From NCBI GenBank assembly GCA_030613795.1, contig JAUWLG010000120.1, positions 1 to 5,206 of the forward strand: DNA of 5,206 bases, written 5' to 3'. The DNA comes from Helicobacteraceae bacterium. GTDB taxonomy: Bacteria; Campylobacterota; Campylobacteria; Campylobacterales; Sulfurimonadaceae. Position 1 is the first letter of the stretch. Each line of letters starts with the position of its first letter. Shown here piece by piece: positions 1 to 5,206 of the stretch. The notes under the pieces were generated by a model, which did not search any database, was not told the DNA's origin, and saw nothing but the letters and a program-made list of their open reading frames with translations. The translations under genes and the position numbers were made by a program.

Positions 1-2
1 GA

Positions 3-734
3 CTGGGGATCGAACAAAACATCTACCTGATGGGTCTTAAAGAGAAATGTACTGCGTTGGAGTCACCAAAGCTAAGTAACACCATTCTTGCCTGTGACGG
101 CAGTGACTACTGTCCCTTCTCTTTTTGGAACATCAAAGATGAGACCTCTTATCTTCCGCTAGAAAAGATATACGAACACCGTATCCAGATCGGCTTTTCC
201 GGTTGTGCTAAAGGGTGTGGACGACATCGTCACACGGACATCGGTCTGATCGGTCTTAAAACCAATAATTTCGGTGCAACAGAGGGCGGTGCAAGAGTCT
301 TTATAGGTGCTGAGCATACCACAGGTGTCTCCGTGGGACGTACACTCTTCTCTATGGTTCCCCTTGAACACCTGCATAGCCTTATGACATTGATCATCTC
401 TTTATATGAAGAGAGTGGGCTTAGTGACTTTGAGGATTATTCTGCTCAGGTCCTTAGTAAGTTTTCAGAAGAGTTTCTTGCCCTCTGGTTTTTGGCAAAC
501 CTACAGACACATCAAATGCTGAAACTGCTGCCAAATGAGAGTCTACCTTCTGAGAAAAAAGGTTTTGCTTACGAAAAAGCACTGTTAGAAAAATATTTTG
601 AAGGTCTTGATTTTTTAGATCTTATAGATGATAGTTTTTTTGAGGCAGTAAGTACCTTGAGCAGAGAGCTATGGACGATCAAAGGTGAAGACCCTCACTA
701 CAAACCGCCGATAGAACGGCATGCCTACCGCTGA
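3..734 (+). CDS. Nitrite/sulfite reductase, siroheme/[4Fe-4S] domain, 5' partial
   Basis: This is the C-terminal part of a nitrite/sulfite reductase hemoprotein, which reduces nitrite to ammonia or sulfite to sulfide in six electrons at a siroheme coupled to a [4Fe-4S] cluster. The reading frame is open from base 3, so the gene begins outside the window; the ATG at 30 lies inside a continuous frame and is probably not the true start. Counting from that ATG, the four cluster ligands are C22 and C28 (C-x5-C, in ACDGSDYC) and C59 and C63 (C-x3-C, in SGCAKGCG), followed by DIGLIG, the order expected in this family. The last 80 or so residues (about 155-234) are a helical, acidic tail that I cannot match to the conserved fold. 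Sequence alone does not settle nitrite versus sulfite; the SGC..CG.H...DIGL.G form resembles ferredoxin-type nitrite reductases. It is convergent with the downstream reductase gene. Confidence 0.85.
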   Translation: MGIEQNIYLMGLKEKCTALESPKLSNTILACDGSDYCPFSFWNIKDETSYLPLEKIYEHRIQIGFSGCAKGCGRHRHTDIGLIGLKTNNFGATEGGARVFIGAEHTTGVSVGRTLFSMVPLEHLHSLMTLIISLYEESGLSDFEDYSAQVLSKFSEEFLALWFLANLQTHQMLKLLPNESLPSEKKGFAYEKALLEKYFEGLDFLDLIDDSFFEAVSTLSRELWTIKGEDPHYKPPIERHAYR

Positions 735-742
735 CAAATCGA

Positions 743-767
743 GAAGAGGGGAGCTTCCCCTTTTTAT
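743..767 (+). terminator. Intrinsic terminator after the nitrite/sulfite reductase
   Basis: A perfect 6-bp stem, AGGGGA (747-752) with TCCCCT (756-761), closes a 3-base loop and can be extended by A-T and G-U pairs. It is followed by a T run to 765. It begins 12 bases after the stop codon at 734, as expected for rho-independent termination of the + strand gene. Read on the - strand the stem is preceded by A's but followed by CTTCTC rather than a T run, so it should work poorly for the convergent gene, whose stop lies 49 bases away. Confidence 0.8.
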
Positions 768-810
768 CACCACTCATAGATCGCCTGATCGTTTCGGAAA
801 TGAGGGATGG

Positions 811-2805
811 TTAACTATCGATATGACAGCTGTCGTCAGTACAGAAACGGTTCTCGATGCCGTCGCTGCCGCCAAAGCTGCTCCAGTCGATCTTTGGAAT
901 CTTGGAGAGGCGTTCTTCGTAGGCCTCTTTGGTGATCCCCTCGTAAGGCATCTGCTCGTAAGCCCCACTTTCGGAGTGGGGCAGCATGGAGACGGACTTG
1001 ATGATCGGCGCAAACTGCGCGAGCATATGTTCGATCTGGCCACCTTCCGTTTTGGGATCAAAGTAGACGGTACAGCTCACCATATTGTCGCTCCATTCAC
1101 GCTGCAGCATTGCCAGAAATGCGAACTGCTCCCAGGCAGAGACCGACGTCGCTTTTCTCGTTTTCCCCTGGTCGATAGGGAACTCAAAGACTGTGGTATT
1201 GACGCTGTACCGGTCCGGCTCGTTGGGAATGCCGGCGGCTTTTAGCAGGTCACAGATACGAGAACTGTTGCCTACACGTATACGGCGGATGGCATACTGA
1301 AAGATCGGGAAGTGCATTCCCGAACTCACCCCGACGAGCTGGCTGATGGTGCCCGAAGGCTTCACTGTCGTCACACGTACCGAAAACGGCACCCCCGCCT
1401 CAGCGGCAAGTTTTCGATTAACGGAACGTACCAGTTTATACCCTTTTCGCAGACGCCGCGTCAGCTCCGTTGCTCCAAACTCGTCGAGCATGTCCGCCAC
1501 GCCGGAGAGGCTTACTCCGATACGGCGGTTGCGTACGACGATGGCGTTGGTCTCCGATCTGTGGGTCGGCAATAGTGCTACAGTAGAAGCATAGAAGGTA
1601 GCGAACTCCAGTGCTTCGTAAAACGCTGCTTCGTTCTCGCAACGTGCGGAGAAGACCTCGGCGAGGTTACACAGCTCGAAACTCTCCAGGGGGATCTCTG
1701 AACAGGGGTTAGCCAGCCACGCCTTGTCCTCAGTCTCGTCACCGTAGCGGGCATATTTCTGGACGTTAATAAGGTTCATGATGCCCGGCTCGCCGTTATC
1801 GCGGATATGGCTGGCGAGTATCGGCAGTTTTTGGAACTCTTCGCTCTTCTCCAGTACTACCGTATTATTAGACACCCACCCTATCTCGGCGCGCTCAGGG
1901 TTCTTTGTATAGTCTTTGAGTTCGAGGAAGGTCCGGTCGTCAATGGAGCCCAGCGAGATCTCCGCACTGCGGCGGACGTTGCCTGCGACCACGCAGACAC
2001 CGATGGCATTCATAATGTCCGCTACGGTACGTGTCTGATCGATCTTGCCATGGCAGTAGGCGTCGAGATAGCTTTCGATACGTTTATGTAACTGTTTCAG
2101 AGGTTCAGGGCCGGAAGCCGTACCGCCGAAACCTCTGATCGGCGAACCTTCAGGACGGATGGTATCATAGTCGAAACTGAACCATGCGCCGCCTTTTGTA
2201 TAACTCTCGATGAGCAAGCGCACTGACGCGACCCATCCTTCGCGGCTGTCGGGGATAACAAAGAGGAGGGGATACGATTTGTCCGGTATGGTGGTGTTTT
2301 CACCCTTCCAAGCCGTATTAAAACCGACCCCGACCCCGCACATCAGCATATCCATCGTCCAGTCTGCCGCTAAGGAGAGTTCGCTTGTATCAACCGCGCC
2401 GCAGTTGTTCAGCGCCGCGCCGCCGCGTTCGTAGACGTAGTCGGTCCCCATGACCCACAACCCGCGTCCCGGCGGCAGCCACTTCATCTCAAACATGGCG
2501 TCGGCGAGTCGATGTGCATAGTGCTGCCATCTCTCTTCGTCCCATGCAAGGCGGTTCATGACATAGTGGTTCTTACGTACAGACATCACCCCGTCAATGA
2601 CCCGTATCACGGTATCGGGCCAGTGCTCCTGCGACCCATCACGCTTGATGCGGCTGTAGGTTCGGTAGTAGGTCGCCTCTCCGAAGCCTCCAAAACCAAA
2701 GCGTGCCGTTTTACTGTGGATCTCATCGCAAAATGCCTCTTTGAGTGCAAAACGCTCTTGTATCAACATCTCTTTTTTGTCGGTCTCAATTGTAGAGTTT
2801 TTCAT
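811..2805 (-). CDS. nrdJ: Adenosylcobalamin-dependent ribonucleoside-triphosphate reductase (class II, RTPR type)
   Basis: This enzyme reduces ribonucleoside triphosphates to deoxynucleotides in the cytoplasm. It makes its thiyl radical from coenzyme B12, so it needs neither oxygen nor a separate radical subunit. The complete 664-residue protein carries every key residue of the Lactobacillus leichmannii RTPR type: NPCSE at 366-370 with C368 as thiyl cysteine and E370; C379 exactly 11 residues later (408/419 in L. leichmannii); C135 in NNCGAVDTS as redox partner (C119); and a C-terminal C655-x4-C660 pair (C731/C736) that takes reducing equivalents from thioredoxin. Other family motifs are GVGVGFN near 157, GFGGTASGP near 225, GNVRRS at 275-280, NGEPGIMNL at 337-345 and KPSGT at 482-486. 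It is about 75 residues shorter than the 739-residue L. leichmannii enzyme. Start: the ATG at 2805 has GAGG five bases upstream. GC in sampled rows (48-63 %) far exceeds the neighbours. No cobalamin riboswitch or NrdR box fits in the short upstream gap. The symbol rtpR is also used. Confidence 0.95.
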   Translation of the reverse strand: MKNSTIETDKKEMLIQERFALKEAFCDEIHSKTARFGFGGFGEATYYRTYSRIKRDGSQEHWPDTVIRVIDGVMSVRKNHYVMNRLAWDEERWQHYAHRLADAMFEMKWLPPGRGLWVMGTDYVYERGGAALNNCGAVDTSELSLAADWTMDMLMCGVGVGFNTAWKGENTTIPDKSYPLLFVIPDSREGWVASVRLLIESYTKGGAWFSFDYDTIRPEGSPIRGFGGTASGPEPLKQLHKRIESYLDAYCHGKIDQTRTVADIMNAIGVCVVAGNVRRSAEISLGSIDDRTFLELKDYTKNPERAEIGWVSNNTVVLEKSEEFQKLPILASHIRDNGEPGIMNLINVQKYARYGDETEDKAWLANPCSEIPLESFELCNLAEVFSARCENEAAFYEALEFATFYASTVALLPTHRSETNAIVVRNRRIGVSLSGVADMLDEFGATELTRRLRKGYKLVRSVNRKLAAEAGVPFSVRVTTVKPSGTISQLVGVSSGMHFPIFQYAIRRIRVGNSSRICDLLKAAGIPNEPDRYSVNTTVFEFPIDQGKTRKATSVSAWEQFAFLAMLQREWSDNMVSCTVYFDPKTEGGQIEHMLAQFAPIIKSVSMLPHSESGAYEQMPYEGITKEAYEERLSKIPKIDWSSFGGSDGIENRFCTDDSCHIDS

Positions 2806-2856
2806 GGGAACCTCATTAGTAAAAGTGAATGGACGTACTAATCGTAAACAAGTTTA
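2806..2856 (-). promoter_or_regulatory. Short leader of the class II reductase gene with ribosome binding site
   Basis: This 51-base gap separates the glycohydrolase-like gene from the reductase gene. It carries a Shine-Dalgarno GAGG (plus-strand CCTC at 2811-2814) five bases before the ATG. No hairpin with a T run is present, so transcription from the upstream gene could continue through. A TATGAT hexamer on the - strand (2866-2861), next to the upstream stop codon, could act as a -10 box for a separate reductase promoter, but no -35 is recognisable. Confidence 0.4.
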
Positions 2857-4077
2857 TCATATTATGATTTGAAAAAAGGCTTCTATCTCTTGATTTAACT
2901 CTTTATAATCAACCAACCCTTTTTTGAGGTTCTCATCAACTCTCTCGCTACATGCACCCAGCAGAAGTCCCATAATCATCCCCCTGTGGACATTGTCACC
3001 TCCGGCATTGACATTGGCGAGCAGCGCATTTTTAAGATCGAAATTATGTTGAACACAGAGGTAGAGCAGAAGAGGGACTCCGTGTTCGGTGTAACAAGCA
3101 TTGGCTAATATGGTGCGTACTACTTCACTCTCTTGGTGCTCTTGCATAAAAGCCTTTAAGTCAAAAGGTTCTTTTTGAAAGGTGGTGTGGAGTCTGAACA
3201 TCATCTCTTTTGGGATATTGCCCGGTCCGTTATATTTGCGATAGAGTTCAAACAACTCCTCTCCCTGAATGGTTGGAAGATGCAGTTTTGAGCCGGCATT
3301 AACAAAGGCATCTAAAGGCTCTCTCTTTTTTGTCAGTTGATGAAGTAACGGGAGTAAAACGCTTAAAGACGAAGCGACATTTTGTGAGCGATGGGTCAGA
3401 TTTTGATGCTCAATAGCAATGCCTAAGGCGTCTACAGGATCATCATAAAGAAGTGACAGGATCAAGGGACGGATGAGCCCACCGTGTGAGCCGATAGACC
3501 ATGTGTTTGATTGCAGTTCAGCAGCGTTCATGGGACTGGCACCGTTAGTATAGTTTTCAAAAAAGCGTCTGATATAGATCTCGGTATAGGGATCATTGGA
3601 GTTATCAGAGGTCATATAGGCTATAAAGTCGTTCATAAAACGGGTGTCACTGTAGGTGCCGTTTTCAATGATACTGCGCATCAGGACCCTGACAAGATGT
3701 GCACCAAGCGTGTTCTCACCTGCTTTAAGTCCATGGTGGTAGTGATAACGCTCATCAAGCTTTGGAGTCGCATTGCCATGCTCTTGTTCATGACTCTCAA
3801 GGCTTATCTTCATCTCTGAGTAGTTTGTGTTATAAAAACGGCTGTGGCGACCGGTGATGTCAAAGGGTCGTTGTGTATGGATGTTTGGGTAATAGCCCAT
3901 ACCCACCATAAAGCTTTCCGGGTGCGGGTGCGGTGCATCTTCATAACCCGCAACACCGCCGTTAAAATCTTTTTTGATGTTCTCAAGATTATAATACCAG
4001 TGCGCCGGCATCGCCAAAGCATCACCGATAAATAGACCCCATAAAGCATTTTTGATTCTCTCTTTTTTAGTATGCAT
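2857..4077 (-). CDS. ADP-ribosylglycohydrolase family protein with divergent metal motifs
   Basis: The 406-residue protein has the outline of the ADP-ribosylglycohydrolase (DraG/ARH, PF03747) fold: an N-terminal GLFIGDALAMPAHW (14-27), a helical body with LTHRS at 227-231, and a glycine-rich C-terminal NAGGDNVHRG with G..LLGA (357-375). Canonical members remove ADP-ribose from proteins or metabolites using two Mg ions held by TDDT near the N terminus and GGDTDT near the C terminus. Here the first signature reads AGENT (119-123) and the second GGDNVHR (359-365), so several ligand aspartates are replaced. I recall a subfamily with this GGDN-x-x-RG form, so it is probably a coherent divergent group rather than a decayed gene; the frame is intact. 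The substrate cannot be named. No signal peptide or membrane segment is evident, so it is presumably cytoplasmic. Start: the ATG at 4077 has AAAGGA (plus 4085-4090) seven bases upstream. It lies directly upstream of the reductase gene on the same strand. Confidence 0.85.
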   Translation of the reverse strand: MHTKKERIKNALWGLFIGDALAMPAHWYYNLENIKKDFNGGVAGYEDAPHPHPESFMVGMGYYPNIHTQRPFDITGRHSRFYNTNYSEMKISLESHEQEHGNATPKLDERYHYHHGLKAGENTLGAHLVRVLMRSIIENGTYSDTRFMNDFIAYMTSDNSNDPYTEIYIRRFFENYTNGASPMNAAELQSNTWSIGSHGGLIRPLILSLLYDDPVDALGIAIEHQNLTHRSQNVASSLSVLLPLLHQLTKKREPLDAFVNAGSKLHLPTIQGEELFELYRKYNGPGNIPKEMMFRLHTTFQKEPFDLKAFMQEHQESEVVRTILANACYTEHGVPLLLYLCVQHNFDLKNALLANVNAGGDNVHRGMIMGLLLGACSERVDENLKKGLVDYKELNQEIEAFFQIII

Positions 4078-4101
4078 TATCAGATCCTTTAGGGGGAGTC
4101 A

Positions 4102-4107
4102 TTTATA
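4102..4107 (-). promoter_or_regulatory. Candidate -10 box for the glycohydrolase-like gene
   Basis: The - strand reads CATATAAAT here, giving a TATAAA hexamer that would place the transcript start near 4096, about 18 bases before the ATG at 4077 and just ahead of the AAAGGA ribosome site. No convincing -35 is present. A second - strand TATAAT at 4203-4198 is an alternative that would give a leader of about 110 bases. Both are pattern matches only. Confidence 0.3.
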
Positions 4108-4227
4108 TGATAACACGCATCTTTATGTAGAGTGTTTTGCGAATTATCTAAGAGAGGTTCTTAATAAATTTTTTAGCAGTGACAAAAATCGGAAACTATT
4201 ATAGTAGTCTCCTAAGGTTAAAAAACA

Positions 4228-4233
4228 TATAAT
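4228..4233 (+). promoter_or_regulatory. Candidate -10 box for the ATPase operon
   Basis: A perfect TATAAT follows an A-rich stretch (TTAAAAAACA). It would start transcription near 4240, leaving a leader of about 22 bases before the ATG at 4263. No -35 matching TTGACA lies 16-18 bases upstream. Promoters with only a -10 and upstream A/T runs are usual in Campylobacterota, which fits but does not prove the organism guess. Confidence 0.4.
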
Positions 4234-4262
4234 GAGTTTATATCACTTAAGTGCTGCCAATT

Positions 4263-4577
4263 ATGATTGAACTTACGCAAAAGATACTTACCCTTGATTC
4301 AGAGTCTGAGATAGCGTTGAAAAAGGCTGACGCCAGAGCACTGGACGTCATGAAAGAGGCAGATCTTCATGCCGGCCGCCTGATCGAAGAGGAGCAGCAG
4401 CTTTTTGAGAAGCAGAAAGAGTATGACGCAGTACTGCTGGAAGAAAAACTTGAGGTGCAGCGCCGCCAAGCCGTAATAGTATTAGAGCAGAAGATGAAAG
4501 CCTATGAGAGCTCGTTTGATGTTGAGGCCTTGATCGAACATCTGCTCTCTGCAGCCAAGGATAAGGTATGCCATTAG
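4263..4577 (+). CDS. Short coiled-coil protein, likely V/A-type ATPase peripheral-stalk subunit (G/H-like)
   Basis: The 104-residue product from ATG 4263 is nearly all charged helix: a long run rich in E, K, Q and A (residues about 12-85) with heptad-like spacing, no cysteine until the third-last residue, and no globular domain, membrane segment or signal peptide. Its place immediately before an AC39 subunit C gene, with a 10-base overlap, suggests the peripheral stalk that braces the catalytic head of a V/A-type rotary ATPase. Its length fits the small G/H stalk subunit (about 100-120 residues) better than subunit E (about 190), which also has a C-terminal globular domain missing here. An in-frame GTG at 4251 would add MLPI; I prefer the ATG because MIELTQKIL begins the helix, but neither start has a strong ribosome site. 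Coiled-coil sequence is weak evidence by itself, so the call rests mainly on context. Confidence 0.6.
   Translation: MIELTQKILTLDSESEIALKKADARALDVMKEADLHAGRLIEEEQQLFEKQKEYDAVLLEEKLEVQRRQAVIVLEQKMKAYESSFDVEALIEHLLSAAKDKVCH
4557..4561 (+). promoter_or_regulatory. Ribosome binding site fixing the start of ATPase subunit C
   Basis: AAGGA sits six bases before the ATG at 4568, inside the end of the stalk-like gene. It supports that ATG as the start and indicates translational coupling between the two overlapping genes. Confidence 0.6.
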
Positions 4578-5206
4578 GCAAAGCTGCCAAATACGGCTAT
4601 CTCAGTGCCCGCTGCCGTACTCTCCGTTCACAGCTGATCGACAGTGAGACCATGAGGAGCCTTACTGCATCAAGAAGTATTGGTGAACTCTCCAGTGCTC
4701 TCTCTGCAACGCTTTACGCCCCTTACATCACTACTGTCTCCTCTGAAGGAATACATCAAGGGCTAACTGAGGCATTTGAAAGCCTACGCAGCAAACTGAT
4801 ACGTGAACTGAGCAAGAGAGAGAAGGCGGTATTTGAGCTTTTCTTTGTTACAAAGTATACGCTAGTCGATGAAAAAATGGACGAGGCCCATGCTGCCAAC
4901 CCCGAAGAGGCGTTTCGTCGTATCGATACAGACTACATAACACTGCTTAAAAAAAGTATGCTTGGGCTTCCTTCGTCTGAACAGCGTCAACTCAAAAAGA
5001 TCCTCGGAAGCTACTTCGACCTTCTCAACCTCTACAACCTGGTGAAATTCCGCCTTCTTTACAAGCAGTCTGTAGAGGAGACACTGGCGTATATGCTCCC
5101 CTTTGCTGAAAAATTCAAGATCGAGGAGCTTGCCAAGCTTTGTGATGTTGGAACGATCAAACAGCTTTCACGTAAGGTTGAACCGGTCTTAGGTGAGGGG
5201 TTTGAT
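4568..5206 (+). CDS. V/A-type ATPase subunit C (AC39/d family), 3' partial
   Basis: The frame is open from ATG 4568 to the window edge, giving 213 residues of a protein usually about 320-350 long. It matches the AC39 family (PF01992), the funnel-shaped subunit that joins the central rotor shaft to the membrane c-ring in V- and A-type ATPases. Visible family features are an N-terminal YGYLSARCRTLRSQLI (9-24) followed by ELSSALSATLYAPY (40-53), and a core YFDLLNLYNLVKFRLLY (149-165), corresponding to the family's D-x-x-N-L and following L-R-x-K segment. The rest is helical and has no membrane segment, as expected. The start is supported by AAGGA six bases upstream and by the 10-base overlap with the preceding stalk-like gene. 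Catalytic A and B and membrane I and K subunits would be expected to the right. Subunit names differ between systems (NtpC, AtpC), so I give no symbol. Confidence 0.88.
   Translation, partial: MPLGKAAKYGYLSARCRTLRSQLIDSETMRSLTASRSIGELSSALSATLYAPYITTVSSEGIHQGLTEAFESLRSKLIRELSKREKAVFELFFVTKYTLVDEKMDEAHAANPEEAFRRIDTDYITLLKKSMLGLPSSEQRQLKKILGSYFDLLNLYNLVKFRLLYKQSVEETLAYMLPFAEKFKIEELAKLCDVGTIKQLSRKVEPVLGEGFD

Larger units (their letters stand above)
4078..4250. other. Divergent AT-rich intergenic region
   Basis: This 173-base gap lies between the glycohydrolase-like gene, transcribed leftward, and the ATPase genes, transcribed rightward. It must hold promoters for both directions. It is rich in A/T runs, with candidate -10 boxes on each strand and an 11-base dyad ACTAT-T-ATAGT at 4195-4205. 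I see no tRNA, no riboswitch-like long structure and no terminator in it. Confidence 0.6.

Noticed and set aside
721..1245. 174-codon + strand open frame overlapping the reductase gene
   Set aside because: It lies antisense to the conserved C-terminal coding region of the class II reductase, overlaps the terminator, and its translation matches nothing I recognise. GC-rich coding DNA often leaves the opposite strand open.
1312..1594. Two overlapping + strand open frames within the reductase gene
   Set aside because: They are opposite conserved reductase codons and their translations are low-complexity and Arg/Ser-rich, typical of shadow frames.
2512..2841. 109-codon + strand open frame opposite the reductase start
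   Set aside because: It is antisense to the N-terminal reductase codons and has no ribosome site or recognisable content.
2806..2856. Cobalamin riboswitch or NrdR box ahead of the B12-dependent reductase
   Set aside because: The gap is far too short for a cobalamin riboswitch, and no pair of sequences like the NrdR consensus (acaCwAtATaTwGtgt) is present.
3511..3819. 102-codon + strand open frame inside the glycohydrolase-like gene
   Set aside because: It is antisense to a well-supported gene with an intact frame; nothing supports coding.
4348..4590. 80-codon - strand open frame opposite the stalk-like gene
   Set aside because: It spans the coupled start of the next gene and reads as Pro/Arg/Ser-rich filler; the + strand frame has the operon context.
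1..5206. tRNA, rRNA, CRISPR array, insertion sequence or long direct repeats
   Set aside because: I saw no cloverleaf-like sequence, regularly spaced repeats, transposase frame or long terminal repeats in the window.

Overview
The window holds five protein-coding genes, two of them cut by the window edges. No RNA gene, insertion sequence or CRISPR array was seen. It looks bacterial. The flanking genes are low in GC (about 32-40 % in hand-counted 60-base rows), with AT-rich, -10-only promoter-like sites. A siroheme nitrite/sulfite reductase sits beside a B12-dependent ribonucleotide reductase and a V/A-type rotary ATPase locus. I lean to an anaerobic or microaerobic bacterium of the Campylobacterota type (Sulfurimonas/Sulfurovum-like). 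That is an impression from protein style and base composition, not a proof.

Layout. (1) Bases 1-734, + strand: the C-terminal part of a [4Fe-4S]/siroheme nitrite/sulfite reductase, open at the left edge and ended by an intrinsic terminator at about 743-767. (2) Bases 811-2805, - strand, convergent with the first gene: a complete 664-residue adenosylcobalamin-dependent ribonucleoside-triphosphate reductase (class II, monomeric RTPR type) with all five mechanistic cysteines. It is clearly richer in GC than its neighbours. (3) Bases 2857-4077, - strand, 51 bases upstream of the reductase: a 406-residue ADP-ribosylglycohydrolase-fold protein in which both metal-binding signatures are altered. With no terminator between them, (3) and (2) may share a transcript. 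(4) Bases 4078-4250: an AT-rich divergent promoter region. (5) Bases 4263-5206, + strand: the first two genes of a V/A-type ATPase operon, a short coiled-coil stalk-like protein overlapping by 10 bases the gene for subunit C (AC39 family), which runs off the right edge.

The genes fall into three units that do not obviously serve one pathway: reduction of nitrite or sulfite, dNTP synthesis with an attached ADP-ribose-type hydrolase, and ion-translocating ATPase. The points most worth a second look are the non-canonical active site of the glycohydrolase homologue, its adjacency to the class II reductase, and the compositional contrast and shortened cysteine spacings of that reductase. I saw no evidence of a wholly new multi-gene system.
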